This document shows, in pieces, positions 1 to 10,215 of a DNA stretch of 64,000 bases. A program made the translations under genes and the position numbers. This DNA comes from an uncultured Shewanella sp. (lineage in GTDB: Bacteria > Pseudomonadota > Gammaproteobacteria > Enterobacterales > Shewanellaceae). The notes below the pieces were generated by a model that saw only the letters and a list, made by a program, of their open reading frames with translations, had not been told where the DNA came from and did not search any database. Position 1 is the stretch's first letter, and every line of letters begins with the position of its first letter. The stretch spans positions 62,001 to 126,000 of the forward strand of contig NZ_CANLKR010000008.1 in NCBI RefSeq assembly GCF_947491715.1. Reading direction: 5' to 3'.

Positions 1-1682
1 TTGATATACTGAGCACTCACCACTTGTTGGCCCACTCTATCAACGCACAACGCGGCTCCCATTTTACGGATCATGTTCAAGGTGTCGCGTATTTTATCGA
101 TATGATTTACAACAATAATTTCATTCACTTCGAAAATCAAATGCGAAGTTAAATGCCTGTATTCTAATAAAGTTCGCATCAACCAACGAATAAAAGCACG
201 ACTCATTAGGGTATCTAAACTCAAATTAATACTGTATTTGTGTTGCCCTCCTCTTTGACTGCGTAAAATATCAAAAAGCACCGTTTCAATCACTTGCCTT
301 TCAATTTGAGGGGTTAAGCCACATTTAATCGCCATAGGTAAAAATAAAGTCGCACGGATCAGGTGATCTTGCGTATCTCTTAATCGACAAGTGATCTCTC
401 TATGCTGCTCTAGCATTTCATTATCAAAAACCGTACGTGAAAATGCAAATATCCTCTTGTTTACTAATGCACTCTCTAAGAAACTCCGCCATTGTACCGA
501 GCCTTTTGATAAATCACGATCTAATGCACCTTTATCATACATGAACCAACTGCTGGTACCTTGAAGTTGAGCTGCTCTTAGCGCCATATCTGCTTCTTCT
601 AATAATATGTCTTTGTCTTCTCCAATGTTAAAATATGCTCCCCCCAAGTGTACAAAATCATTCGTTTCTCTAATCAAGCTGGACACTTGTCTCAGGCAAA
701 TTTTCAACAACTTAGCGGCAAGCCTATCCGCTTCAGCTTGAGAGATCTGTGACACTATGATGGCAAATTGATTAAAAGAACGACGAGCAAAAAAACTATT
801 AACTTGTAGTGAAAGCACCTGATTAATGGGTAAAACAATCAAAGAAAGCATTTCGTCTACCTTTTCAAAACTACTGTCTTGCTGCAATAAATCTAAATCT
901 TCTATCTCCAAGAAATACATCACCCCTGGCATGGTCATTTTCAAATCATCCGTTAATGCATCAAGCCGATTATCAAAAAAGACGCGATTACCTATGCCAG
1001 TTTCAGGATCTAAAAAAGTGTTAGAGCGAATAGACTGATCAAAACGGGCTCTTTGTTTTGATGCATCTTCTAGCTCTTGCAGTAAACGTGTCAATGCACG
1101 ATTGATAACCCTAGGTTGTCCCGTCCCTTTCTCTAGTAGAGCCCTATCATACTCCCCTTTTAAAATACTTTGACTTCTCTGAGCTAAACCTTCAATACCC
1201 TCTAATTGCATCGAAAACCAATAAAAACCAAAACGAACAACAGCAGCAACAATCAACCCACCTATGACGATAATAAGCACTTCATACCAACCAACATGAT
1301 TGACAGTAAAGGGCTCTGGCAAGGTCATTTTCATTACTATCCCTTGCTCTTTATTAATGACTTTTTCATAAGTCACAGTATTGGTATGCTCACTTTTGTC
1401 TTTATATTCAAAAGTTTTCTTCCCATTTTGGCTCAAAGAAAAGTGCTGTGCCTTAAACGCAATTAAAATTGGAGGTAACCAAGAATCAAACTTCCAGTCA
1501 TTATCATGTTGATAATGACTCACAAGCATGCTTTCTATTTCACTTACTTTTTGCTGCTGAAACTCATAGGTCAGTTGAACAAAACTCAATACAGCCGTAA
1601 AAAACAAAATAAACGCCACTCCAGCGAGAGAAAACAACCAAAAGCTCGTCAATTTCTTGGTCAGCATTCGAGTGAGTTTCAT
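1..1682 (-). CDS. csrD: CsrD/MshH-type degenerate GGDEF-EAL regulator, C-terminus cut by window edge
   Basis: An open frame of about 560 codons starts with ATG at 1682 and runs off the left edge. An AAAGGGA ribosome site lies upstream of the start. The N-terminus has a membrane segment (FWLFSLAGVAFILFFTAVL), then a periplasmic stretch and a second membrane segment (VLIIVIGGLIVAAVV). A GGDEF-like domain follows in which the signature is replaced by RRSFNQ (about 764-786), then an EAL-like domain with FEVNE where EAL should be (about 120-134). Both active sites are therefore degenerate. This is the pattern of CsrD, which in E. coli promotes RNase E decay of CsrB/CsrC RNAs and does not make or break cyclic di-GMP. 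In vibrios and Shewanella the homologue is called MshH and lies next to the MSHA pilus genes. Family assignment is confident; the exact function is inferred. Confidence 0.85.
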   Translation of the reverse strand, partial: MKLTRMLTKKLTSFWLFSLAGVAFILFFTAVLSFVQLTYEFQQQKVSEIESMLVSHYQHDNDWKFDSWLPPILIAFKAQHFSLSQNGKKTFEYKDKSEHTNTVTYEKVINKEQGIVMKMTLPEPFTVNHVGWYEVLIIVIGGLIVAAVVRFGFYWFSMQLEGIEGLAQRSQSILKGEYDRALLEKGTGQPRVINRALTRLLQELEDASKQRARFDQSIRSNTFLDPETGIGNRVFFDNRLDALTDDLKMTMPGVMYFLEIEDLDLLQQDSSFEKVDEMLSLIVLPINQVLSLQVNSFFARRSFNQFAIIVSQISQAEADRLAAKLLKICLRQVSSLIRETNDFVHLGGAYFNIGEDKDILLEEADMALRAAQLQGTSSWFMYDKGALDRDLSKGSVQWRSFLESALVNKRIFAFSRTVFDNEMLEQHREITCRLRDTQDHLIRATLFLPMAIKCGLTPQIERQVIETVLFDILRSQRGGQHKYSINLSLDTLMSRAFIRWLMRTLLEYRHLTSHLIFEVNEIIVVNHIDKIRDTLNMIRKMGAALCVDRVGQQVVSAQYI

Positions 1683-1717
1683 GCTTATTATTTCCCTTTA
1701 TTTCAATTATCGCCATC

Positions 1718-1744
1718 AAAAAAGGCGCCAATAGGCGCCCTTTT
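1718..1744 (-). terminator. Rho-independent terminator of the malic enzyme gene
   Basis: On the minus strand a GGCGCC / GGCGCC stem with a TATT loop is followed by six T residues. It lies about 20 bp past the malic enzyme stop codon and before the csrD start. Confidence 0.85.
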
Positions 1745-1762
1745 AGTATTACACATTTCCGC

Positions 1763-3010
1763 TTAAACCTTATAATCTTCAGGTAAGGCCTTTAATGCTG
1801 ATACACCCGAATCAATCGCCGCTTGCGCGACCGCTTTAGCCACATGAGATAAAAGACGTGGATCCATAGGTTTTGGGATCACATAATCAGGCCCAAAGGA
1901 CAACGCATCCACATCAGGATAAGCCGCTAACACAGATGCGGGGACAGCCTCTTTAGCCAAATCCGCAATGGCATGGACTGCAGCAATTTTCATTTCATCA
2001 TTAATTTTTGATGCACGTACATCTAACGCACCACGGAAAATAAAAGGAAAACACAATACATTATTCACTTGGTTTGGATAATCACTTCTACCCGTTCCCA
2101 TAATCAAATCTTGACGAATATCATGGGCCACTTCAGGCTTAATTTCAGGATCAGGATTGGAACAAGCAAAAATAACAGGTTTGTCAGCCATTAATGCTAC
2201 ATTTTCACCTGATAATACATTCGGTCCCGACAAACCGAGAAAAGCATCCGCACCCGCGATTGCATCTTCTAAGGTTCTTTTATCGGTATGATTAGCAAAC
2301 AATGCCTTATATTCATTGATATCGGTGCGTTCACTATGAATAACACCTTTTCTATCTAACATATAAACATTCTCACGCTGAACACCGCATTTAATCAGCA
2401 TCGTCATACAGGCTATCGCCGCAGCGCCCGCCCCCATACATACGATCACTGCATCTTCGATTTTTTTACCTTGAATTTCGAGCGCATTAATCATACCTGC
2501 AGCGGTAACAATCGCTGTACCGTGCTGATCATCATGAAACACAGGCACATTACAACGTTCAATTAATGCTTTTTCGATTTCAAAACACTCAGGTGCTTTA
2601 ATATCTTCAAGGTTAATTCCACCAAACGTATCAGCAATCGCCTCGACAGTATTAATAAACTGTTCCGTGGTATCATGCTTCACTTCAATATCAGTCGCAT
2701 CAATATTTGCAAAGTGTTTGAAAAGCAGTGCTTTACCTTCCATAACAGGCTTTGAAGCCAACGGACCTAAATTACCCAAGCCTAATATAGCAGTACCGTT
2801 TGAGATAACGGCAACAGTATTCCCTTTTCCCGTATAACGATAAGCTGTTTCTGGATCCTTCGCAATCTCACGCACAGGCTCTGCAACCCCAGGACTATAC
2901 GCTAGAGAAAGGTCCATACTGGTTTCGGCGGGCTTAGTCAGACAAACTGCGGTTTTGCCTGGAACCGGAAATTCATGATAGTCGAGAGCTTGTTGACGAA
3001 AATCTGCCAT
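1763..3010 (-). CDS. Malic enzyme (oxaloacetate-decarboxylating), short form without PTA domain
   Basis: This 415-aa protein converts malate to pyruvate and CO2 with reduction of NAD(P). It shows the malic enzyme N-terminal signatures SLAYSPGVAEPVREI and GNTVAVISNGTAILGLGNLG, the catalytic-region motif VFHDDQHGTA and a Rossmann nucleotide site VIVCMGAGAAA. It lacks the C-terminal phosphotransacetylase-like domain of E. coli MaeB (about 760 aa), so it resembles the short bacterial malic enzymes. An ATG start is preceded by AGGA at suitable spacing. It is a single gene with its own terminator. The NAD versus NADP preference cannot be read with certainty; NADP is the likely choice for this short family. 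Confidence 0.93.
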   Translation of the reverse strand: MADFRQQALDYHEFPVPGKTAVCLTKPAETSMDLSLAYSPGVAEPVREIAKDPETAYRYTGKGNTVAVISNGTAILGLGNLGPLASKPVMEGKALLFKHFANIDATDIEVKHDTTEQFINTVEAIADTFGGINLEDIKAPECFEIEKALIERCNVPVFHDDQHGTAIVTAAGMINALEIQGKKIEDAVIVCMGAGAAAIACMTMLIKCGVQRENVYMLDRKGVIHSERTDINEYKALFANHTDKRTLEDAIAGADAFLGLSGPNVLSGENVALMADKPVIFACSNPDPEIKPEVAHDIRQDLIMGTGRSDYPNQVNNVLCFPFIFRGALDVRASKINDEMKIAAVHAIADLAKEAVPASVLAAYPDVDALSFGPDYVIPKPMDPRLLSHVAKAVAQAAIDSGVSALKALPEDYKV

Positions 3011-3614
3011 TTATTTAATCCTGAGTGCAACGAATAGTATCTGTTATAGGTTAACAACCTAACACATAGCCACATTGTCCCCTTTTTATAAACAAAAAAG
3101 TGGAAATCAATGCAACATATAAATTAAGGCGCTAAAGATACGCGATTTTACCCGCTTTTCAAACTATAGATTTTCTTTTTCTAGCCCAATGATACATAAA
3201 TGTTACTAAGGCTTCATTTCAATCAATTATCTAGACCACTTATCTTAAGATACAACATCCATTATGTAGGAATAATACATACAAACTCTATAAAAATAAG
3301 CAATTTAATATTTAAACTAGTATAAATGTTGTAAAACTTACCAATATAATTTAAAGCGGTAATAATAATCTTCTATTTAACGATAAATAAACAACAACTA
3401 AGATACTTAACATAAAATCAACCCAATAACAGGTTAGACCTCTGTCCACAAATTAATTGTATTATGACAAGAATAATAGAACCAGTATTAAGATCAATAA
3501 GACTAAAAGGTAAAGCCATCGCAAAAGAAAAGTGCTCTTTCACCAAGCTTACTATTAACAGGCTATATAGCGCTGAAATAATTCAATCAATGCATAATGA
3601 GAAGCCGAGATAGC
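3011..3614. other. A+T-rich intergenic region, no gene seen
   Basis: About 600 bp between the malic enzyme start and the rpmE terminator. It is A+T-rich, has no convincing ORF or RNA gene, and presumably contains the malic enzyme promoter near 3011-3120. Confidence 0.6.
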
Positions 3615-3641
3615 AAAAAGGCGCCCTAAAGGCGCCTTTTT
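3615..3641 (-). terminator. Terminator downstream of rpmE
   Basis: The inverted repeat AAAAAGGCGCC / GGCGCCTTTTT forms an 11-bp perfect stem with a 5-nt loop. It can act in both directions and lies 22 bp past the rpmE stop. Confidence 0.9.
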
Positions 3642-3663
3642 AAATTCAATGAAGAAGTAATAT

Positions 3664-3876
3664 TTACTTCTTACCAAGTGCACCAAAGCGCTTGTTGAAC
3701 TTATCGATACGTCCACCCGTATCCATAACTTTTTGTGTACCTGTGTAGAATGGGTGACAAGCACCACAAACGTCTAAATGTAAATCTTTACCTACAGTAG
3801 AGTTTACTTTGATGGTGTTACCACAAGTACAAGTTGCAGTGATTTCTGCATAATCAGGATGAATGCCTGCTTTCAT
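3664..3876 (-). CDS. rpmE: 50S ribosomal protein L31, zinc-binding type
   Basis: A 70-aa protein beginning [12 protein letters not shown], typical of L31 of the large ribosomal subunit. Four cysteines (C16 and C18 in CTCG, C37 and C40 in CGAC) mark the zinc-binding C+ form rather than the zinc-independent paralogue. The length matches the family. It is preceded by a strong TGAGGTAAT ribosome site and followed by a good terminator, so it is transcribed alone. An overlapping open frame at 3555-3767 on the same strand is only a shadow. Confidence 0.97.
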   Translation of the reverse strand: MKAGIHPDYAEITATCTCGNTIKVNSTVGKDLHLDVCGACHPFYTGTQKVMDTGGRIDKFNKRFGALGKK

Positions 3877-3996
3877 TGGAATTACCTCAATTTAAGGCCA
3901 TGTCGCTCTTCCAACCCGAAGTCGGACACCACATGCTGTGAATACAATATTTTAAGTCGCAAGATTTTACAGCAGATAGAGATGAGTTACAAGCCC

Positions 3997-4262
3997 ATAC
4001 CCGTGATACATCAAGATGCAAGATTCAGTTGGAATTAAAAGCCTTTTAGACAAGGCTTTGAATAGCAGGCCTAGTGATTCTAAGTCAATGGGAAGTCAAC
4101 GCAGTATAAAAGACTTTTAAACCAACCCGTTGGGAGTGTGTAAAAGCACCTATTTCTATGTTGCATAACTTTAAAAGGCAATAAGCATTTCTGCAATCAT
4201 GCGCCTTGAACTAGACTCTTTTACGCACTCTGAAAACATGCACCTTGATGCATCACGGGTAT
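3997..4262. mobile_element. MITE-like element, copy 1
   Basis: A 266-bp non-coding segment begins ATACCCGTGATAC and ends ATCACGGGTAT, forming imperfect terminal inverted repeats. Its whole length aligns, on the opposite strand, with the element at 46739-47007; shared blocks include TTAAAAGCCTTTTA, CAAGGCTTTGAA and AAAAGGCAATAAGCATT. It contains no ORF. Size, terminal inverted repeats and copy number fit a non-autonomous transposable element; no transposase is present in the window. Confidence 0.8.
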
Positions 4263-4300
4263 ATAGACTCACGCAAATTACTTGCTCAAGTAAACAGAAA

Positions 4301-5704
4301 TCACATCGCAAGAAAAAAGCGCTCTGCTAAGCTCTCATCCTGGTACTTTGCCAAAATCTCATGAGAAGGACAAGTTAAGCGAGCGCCCGCTTTCAACCCA
4401 TGAATACTGCCCTTATTGAATGCGCTAGGGTTCGCTTCAAACAATGCTAAAGCCCCTCCAAATAAGCCAACTCCCCACTGCTTATGATAGCGGACATCAA
4501 TCTTCCACAAAGTTTCATCCTTTGCCACTAAGATAGGGCATATTCCCTTTTCTTCTTCACCCTCTTCATGCACTGAACCCAAAGACGTGGACAGATCCGT
4601 TATTTCCTCACTCGATTCTTTAACATCGGTTTGAGCGATGGGCTCCCTATTATTAAGCGCTAACTTATTCTCCACATGAACATCATTGCTATCAATTGAA
4701 TTCATATTATCATTCACACCAACTTGAATACCTTCTTGACTCTCCTCAAATTCCAATTCCTTCGTACTCAATTCTTTGACGCTATCTTCTTCACTATTGC
4801 TTACTAAGATAGTTTCATCTTTAAAAGCAGCTTGTTGTGATGCAATTTGGTTCGTATCAATATTATTGACACTAGATACAGAATTCGTTTGTGTAACAGA
4901 TGATGATTGAAATGACTCCATCGCCAGGCTCTCTTCATTCTTAGTCATATTTGCCACGGATAATAATGACTCACTGCTTTTTTCGCTGACATTAGCACTT
5001 GTTATATTAGTTCCATTTAAGCTAGTCGTACCCACTACCCCCTCTATATCCGCTCCTGTCGCAGGTATACTCGCTGCATTAACCTCAGATAAGTTAACTG
5101 CATTATGTCCTTCTATGCTGCTCGCATTCAATGCATTAGCTTCAGATAAATTAACCGCGTTATTCCCTTCTACCCCCGCATTCGGTGTATTAGCCACTTC
5201 TACAGGTAGATTGTCATTAGCCATATCATCAACAGCAAAATTATCAGCAAGAGTGATTTCTGTATCAGCTTTCGTTAATGACGCTTTATCGTCTTTATCA
5301 GCTAACTGTTTTTCTATATTATTTTCAGAAACACTGTGTTGCGTCGTAGAAGTCGGAGGTGTTGACGTTAACGCTAGGGGGAACTGCTGTCTTTTTTGCC
5401 ACTCACCATCGAGATATTCATGCACAACAAGCGATACATTTGAACTTAATACCGGCCTATCTCCAGTAACATTAAGCATAAAAGTATTTAAGGCTTCAAC
5501 TGACAAACGCTCCTCATTGTCTCCATCATGAAGATAAAAACGGACATCATCAACATCGGCTGCAACGACATTCACACGAAAATCGGCCGATTCTCCAACC
5601 TCAAACAAGGTTTGATTAATACTCACATGGGAGACTTCAGCGAAGACTGAGCTGCTTACAAGTAACGTACTGATAGCGATCACTTTTCTTATTATATTTA
5701 CCAT
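4301..5704 (-). CDS. Envelope protein with signal peptide and C-terminal FimV-like LysM domain
   Basis: The likely start is the ATG at 5704, because AAGAAGGA lies just upstream; a longer TTG-started frame (5734) has no ribosome site. The 467-aa product starts with a cleavable signal peptide (MVNIIRKVIAISTLLVSSSVFA). A folded part to about residue 120 resembles the N-terminus of FimV-type proteins. A long acidic, Asn/Ser/Val-rich low-complexity linker follows, containing an imperfect ~19-residue tandem repeat (NAVNLSEAN... / NAVNLSEVN..., about 179-213). The C-terminal domain (about 397-455, DETLWKIDVRYHK ... LKAGARLTCPS) looks like the LysM-type peptidoglycan-binding motif of FimV. Likely periplasmic and cell-wall associated. 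Function is not known; polar organisation or pilus function is only suggested by the FimV resemblance. Confidence 0.7.
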   Translation of the reverse strand: MVNIIRKVIAISTLLVSSSVFAEVSHVSINQTLFEVGESADFRVNVVAADVDDVRFYLHDGDNEERLSVEALNTFMLNVTGDRPVLSSNVSLVVHEYLDGEWQKRQQFPLALTSTPPTSTTQHSVSENNIEKQLADKDDKASLTKADTEITLADNFAVDDMANDNLPVEVANTPNAGVEGNNAVNLSEANALNASSIEGHNAVNLSEVNAASIPATGADIEGVVGTTSLNGTNITSANVSEKSSESLLSVANMTKNEESLAMESFQSSSVTQTNSVSSVNNIDTNQIASQQAAFKDETILVSNSEEDSVKELSTKELEFEESQEGIQVGVNDNMNSIDSNDVHVENKLALNNREPIAQTDVKESSEEITDLSTSLGSVHEEGEEEKGICPILVAKDETLWKIDVRYHKQWGVGLFGGALALFEANPSAFNKGSIHGLKAGARLTCPSHEILAKYQDESLAERFFLAM

Positions 5705-5764
5705 TCGATCCTTCTTAGGTGCTGAAAATATCAATAATTTTTCGAGGGGCTATTGGGCTGTCGT

Positions 5765-5971
5765 GATGATTTCTGCAGCCGTTTGTGGGGTCTTTATACA
5801 AGGCAGAGCTTATGCTGTGTAGTTATTCTACATAAATAAGCAATAACGCTGTAAAAAGGCACCACAAACGCTGTCCATTGGATCCGTCTAAACGTGCTTT
5901 ACTCTTTGTTGTAGAGAATTTGCTTAGAAGACTAGGCTACACTCACTAAGCCGCGATTAAAGCACGTTTAG
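5765..5971. repeat. Dispersed intergenic repeat, copy A
   Basis: It begins GATGATTTCTGCAGC and shares AGGCAGAGCTT, GTGTAGTT, CATAAA-AAGC-ATAACG, GGATCCG-CTAAACGTG and GTTGTAGAG in the same order with the segment at 36041-36240. In this copy CTAAACGTGCTTTA (5888-5901) is perfectly complementary to TAAAGCACGTTTAG (5958-5971), so the right part can form a hairpin. It is non-coding and lies between the FimV-like gene and priA. Confidence 0.75.
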
Positions 5972-6141
5972 TTCGGACATAATTTAACCACGAAAGCTCA
6001 ACAGCCCCTAATCAAAACAGACAAAAACCGAAAACACTTAAATTTAACATTTGAAAGTCATTCCCGCAAATAAGAATAAAACTAGCGCTAAATTATCGAG
6101 ATAGTTACACTTACTATTTATGCATTAATGATTACTTTACT

Positions 6142-8337
6142 ATGGCTCTGTTTGTTGAAGTTGCACTTCCGGTTCCTCTGCGGAAAAATTTTACCTATCA
6201 AGTACCCGCTTCAATAACAACTTCGCTACAAAAGGGCTTAAGAGTAAAAGTGCCTTTTGGGCGCCAGCAAATGATTGGACTGATCATTGGCATAACAGAA
6301 CACTGCGACCTGAAACCCCAACAAATAAAATCCATCATAACACTCATTGATACAGAACCATTATTACCCGATGCATTGTTCACACTCACTCAATGGGCGA
6401 GTCGATATTATTTTTGCAGCTTGGGACAAATGCTCTCCCAAGCCATCCCTGTCGCACTTCGCAAAGGTGCTCCTGTCACTGACAATATGCGCACATTCTG
6501 GCAATTAACTGAAGCAGGAAAAAATGCTGATCTCAGCACCTTAAAACGAGCTACAGCGCAAAAAAAAATCATGCTACATCTGCATGACTCAAAGCTTTAT
6601 ACTGATGAAGTCACACGTCATGCTTTTAGTCCCTCAGCATTAAAAGCGCTCAGCGAAAAACAGTGGATAATAAAAGAGACTCAAGTCATACAGGCCAATC
6701 TATCTTGGCGAGACACACTCGTCATGGGAGAGGAGCCCCATCAATTGAATGCAGAGCAAGCTATTGCCGTTGCCACCTTAACGCAACAAGAAACCTATCA
6801 ATGCACCTTACTTGAAGGGGTGACAGGCTCAGGAAAAACAGAAGTCTACTTAAGCTTATTAGAGACAATATTATCTCATCAAAAACAAGCGCTCATTTTA
6901 GTACCAGAAATAGGCTTAACACCACAAACCATTAATCGGTTTAAACGTCGATTTAATGTCACTGTTGCCGTGATCCATTCAGGTCTGACCGACAACCAAC
7001 GTTTACGTGCTTGGCAATTGGCAAAATCTGGCGAAGCGGCCATTATTATTGGCACTCGCTCAGCCTTATTTACCCCCATGCCCTACCCGGGCATAATCAT
7101 TTTAGATGAAGAACATGATGCCAGCTTTAAGCAACAAGAAGGCGTGGGTTATCATGCTCGAGATCTTGCCGTCATGCGTGGACATTTAGAAAATATTCCT
7201 GTGCTATTAGGCACTGCCACGCCTTCACTTGAAACACTGCAAAACGCCCTGAACGGTCGCTATCAGCATTTAACCTTAGGGGTTCGAGCAGGCAATGCCG
7301 AGAAAGTACGACAAGGCATTATCGATATTCGTAATCAACCCTTACGAGCAGGCCTATCCGGCGCCCTTATCAATGAAATGCGCTTACATCTTGAAGCTGG
7401 TAATCAAGTCATTTTGTTTTTAAATCGCCGGGGTTTTGCACCAGCACTTTTATGTCACGAATGCGGGCATTTACATGAATGTGATCGCTGTGATGCCTTT
7501 TTTACGATCCATCAAAGTTTAGGTGAAATTCGCTGTCATCATTGCAGTAATCAATATGCTATTCCAAAACAATGCCACCAATGTGGGAGTACCCTTCTTG
7601 CAGCACAAGGCGTCGGCACAGAGCAGCTGGCCGATTTTTTAGAAAAAGAATTTCCTCACCATCCTGTTGTTCGTATTGATAGGGATACAACGCGAAAAAA
7701 AGGCGCATTAGAAAGTCACCTTAGTGCCATATTAAAGGGAGAATATAAAATTTTGGTTGGCACACAAATGCTGGCCAAAGGACATCACTTTCCTGATGTG
7801 ACTCTTGTGGGTTTATTGGATGTCGATGGCGCACTCTTTAGTGCCGATTTTAGAGCGCCAGAGCGTTTTGGCCAACTGTATACTCAAGTATCTGGACGTG
7901 CGGGCCGCGCAGCGAAACCTGGTACAGTATTACTCCAAACCCATCAAAGTGAAAACATCATATTGAAAGAACTCATGCAAAAAGGCTATGGTGAATTTGC
8001 CCGTCATCAGCTCACCGAAAGACAACAAGCCTTACTGCCTCCAGCTTGGCATATGATTTTATTAAGAGCTGAATCGCACCAAGCACAAGATGCCGATAAC
8101 TTCCTGAGTCAAATTGCACAGCTATTACCTCAAAACGATCAATGTGAGGTCATCGGCCCCATGCCTGCTCCACTTGATAAAAAAGCGGGGAAATTTAGAC
8201 GGCAATTGATCTTCCAAACCAAAAATCGTCAGCAATTACAACAAGCATTTGAACAAACACTGCCTCAAATCGAGGCACTGCCGATGGCAAAACGCTGTCG
8301 CTGGAGTATTGACAGGGATCCTCAAGATCTCCTGTAA
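6142..8337 (+). CDS. priA: Primosomal protein N', replication restart helicase PriA
   Basis: A 731-aa protein, the normal PriA length. PriA recognises stalled forks and reloads the replisome through DnaB. The N-terminal 3' DNA-binding domain (VEVALPVPLRKNFTYQVP) is followed by a superfamily 2 helicase core with Walker A GVTGSGKTEVYL and the DEEH box. An eight-cysteine zinc-binding insertion (CHECGHLHECDRC ... CHHC ... CHQCG) and helicase motifs GTQMLAKGHHFP and SGRAGRAAKPG follow. The ATG start gives the conserved N-terminus; the upstream ribosome site is weak. It is followed 125 bp later by argS in the same direction. Confidence 0.97.
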   Translation: MALFVEVALPVPLRKNFTYQVPASITTSLQKGLRVKVPFGRQQMIGLIIGITEHCDLKPQQIKSIITLIDTEPLLPDALFTLTQWASRYYFCSLGQMLSQAIPVALRKGAPVTDNMRTFWQLTEAGKNADLSTLKRATAQKKIMLHLHDSKLYTDEVTRHAFSPSALKALSEKQWIIKETQVIQANLSWRDTLVMGEEPHQLNAEQAIAVATLTQQETYQCTLLEGVTGSGKTEVYLSLLETILSHQKQALILVPEIGLTPQTINRFKRRFNVTVAVIHSGLTDNQRLRAWQLAKSGEAAIIIGTRSALFTPMPYPGIIILDEEHDASFKQQEGVGYHARDLAVMRGHLENIPVLLGTATPSLETLQNALNGRYQHLTLGVRAGNAEKVRQGIIDIRNQPLRAGLSGALINEMRLHLEAGNQVILFLNRRGFAPALLCHECGHLHECDRCDAFFTIHQSLGEIRCHHCSNQYAIPKQCHQCGSTLLAAQGVGTEQLADFLEKEFPHHPVVRIDRDTTRKKGALESHLSAILKGEYKILVGTQMLAKGHHFPDVTLVGLLDVDGALFSADFRAPERFGQLYTQVSGRAGRAAKPGTVLLQTHQSENIILKELMQKGYGEFARHQLTERQQALLPPAWHMILLRAESHQAQDADNFLSQIAQLLPQNDQCEVIGPMPAPLDKKAGKFRRQLIFQTKNRQQLQQAFEQTLPQIEALPMAKRCRWSIDRDPQDLL

Positions 8338-8462
8338 TCAAATTAATTTCACTTTATGGCATAAAAATGACGTGAAAGGATAGCAATTCCCCCCGACAAA
8401 CGGCTAAAATGTGCGGTTATTCTTTCCCATTTTTTACTTTAGTAAGTATCGATTAAACGCCA

Positions 8463-10208
8463 ATGAAATCACATACTCAGTCTTTACTCGCAGATGCAAT
8501 CACTTCCCTTAAGCAACAGGGGATCATCCCCGAAGATTTTGAAGCCCGCATTCAAGTGGACCGAACCAAAGATAAGAGCCATGGTGATTTTGCAACTAAC
8601 TTGGCAATGATGCTCACCAAAGTCGCTAAAAAGAACCCGCGAGATATCGCCCAGCTCATCATCGACAATTTACCGCCATCAAGCCATGTCGCTAAAGTTG
8701 AAATAGCAGGCCCTGGTTTCATCAACTTTTTCATTGATGAAAATGCATTAGCCAATCAATTGATGTTTGCACTGAACGATCCCCTTCATGGGATCACTAA
8801 ACCAGAATCACAGAGAGTCGTTGTCGATTATTCATCACCTAACCTTGCAAAAGAGATGCATGTCGGTCATTTACGTTCCACCATTATCGGTGACAGTGTG
8901 GTTCGCGCCCTTGAGTTTTTAGGTCACACGGTTATTCGACAAAATCATGTTGGAGATTGGGGAACACAATTTGGTATGTTGCTCGCCTATATGGAAGAGC
9001 TACGAGCCAACCAAGGTGAGCAAGCGCAAATGGCGCTAGCGGATCTTGAACATTTTTATCGTGCCGCTAAATTACGCTTTGATGAATCAGACACTTTTGC
9101 AACCCGTGCTCGTCAATTAGTGGTTGAGCTGCAATCTGGCGACGAATATTGTAATAAACTATGGCGTGAATTTAATGATATCTCATTAAGCCATTGTCAT
9201 GATGTTTATCAACGTTTAGGCGTGAGTCTCACTCGCGAAGATGTGCAAGGTGAGAGTACTTATAATGCTGACTTAGCCAATGTCGTTGCCGAGCTAAATG
9301 AGCAAGGGCTGCTTTCTGAAAGTAATGGCGCTAAAGTTGTCTTTCAAAAAGAATTTAAAACTAAAGACGGCGATCCACTGCCCGTTATTATTCAAAAAGC
9401 CGATGGTGGCTATCTTTATGCCACGAGCGATTTAGCCGCAATGCGCTATCGCAGTCATACATTAAAGGCCGATCGCACCCTTTACTTTGTTGACTTACGT
9501 CAGGGACTCCATTTCCAACAAGTTTTCAAACTGGCTCGTGATGCTCACTTTGTCCGCCCAGATATGAGTTTAGAGCATATGGGATTTGGCACCATGAATG
9601 GCGAAGATGGCCGTCCTTTTAAAACCCGATCGGGTGGTGTTGTCAAACTTGTCGACTTATTGGATGAAGCCAATACGAGAGCATTAGAATTGGTACGCAG
9701 TAAAAATCCTGATATGGATGAAGCAGAGCTGATTAATATTGCCAACACAGTGGGGATTGCTTCTGTCAAATATGCGGATCTGTCTAAAAACCGCACCAGC
9801 GACTATATTTTTAGCTTTGAACAAATGCTCAGCTTTGAGGGCAATACAGCACCTTACTTACTTTATGCTTATACGCGTATTGCGGGCATTTTCAAACGTG
9901 CAGACGGCATTGACTTAAGCCAAGCCAACATAGTACTTGACCATGAAAGAGAGAAAACCTTAGGCAATAAATTAGCCCAATTTGGCGAGGTCATCACTCG
10001 CATGGTTGAGAAAGGTCAGCCCCATGCTCTGTGCCTATATTTATTTGAATTAGCTGGCGCTTTTTCAAGCTTTTATGAAGCTTGTCCAGTACTGGCTGCT
10101 GATAATGAGCAAGAAAAACTCAGTCGATTGCTGCTCGCGCAGCTGACGGCTAAAACATTAAAGCAAGGCTTAGATTTGCTTGGTATTAACACTTTAGAAC
10201 GCATGTAA
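8463..10208 (+). CDS. argS: Arginyl-tRNA synthetase
   Basis: A 581-aa class I synthetase that charges tRNA-Arg in the cytoplasm. It has an N-terminal Add1-like domain ([14 protein letters not shown]), the HIGH-equivalent HVGH in [17 protein letters not shown], the catalytic-domain signature VGDWGTQFG, a degenerate KMSKS-region FKTRSGG, and the C-terminal anticodon-binding domain ending LGINTLERM. The length is normal. ftsN follows after only 7 bp, so the two are probably cotranscribed. Confidence 0.97.
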   Translation: MKSHTQSLLADAITSLKQQGIIPEDFEARIQVDRTKDKSHGDFATNLAMMLTKVAKKNPRDIAQLIIDNLPPSSHVAKVEIAGPGFINFFIDENALANQLMFALNDPLHGITKPESQRVVVDYSSPNLAKEMHVGHLRSTIIGDSVVRALEFLGHTVIRQNHVGDWGTQFGMLLAYMEELRANQGEQAQMALADLEHFYRAAKLRFDESDTFATRARQLVVELQSGDEYCNKLWREFNDISLSHCHDVYQRLGVSLTREDVQGESTYNADLANVVAELNEQGLLSESNGAKVVFQKEFKTKDGDPLPVIIQKADGGYLYATSDLAAMRYRSHTLKADRTLYFVDLRQGLHFQQVFKLARDAHFVRPDMSLEHMGFGTMNGEDGRPFKTRSGGVVKLVDLLDEANTRALELVRSKNPDMDEAELINIANTVGIASVKYADLSKNRTSDYIFSFEQMLSFEGNTAPYLLYAYTRIAGIFKRADGIDLSQANIVLDHEREKTLGNKLAQFGEVITRMVEKGQPHALCLYLFELAGAFSSFYEACPVLAADNEQEKLSRLLLAQLTAKTLKQGLDLLGINTLERM

Positions 10209-10215
10209 TTTTATT

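Noticed and set aside
3555-3767. 70-aa frame overlapping rpmE
   Set aside because: Same strand but other frame as rpmE and covers the terminator; not a gene.
5115-5531. 138-aa open frame on the plus strand inside the FimV-like gene
   Set aside because: It is a shadow of the low-complexity minus-strand gene; no ribosome site, no protein character.
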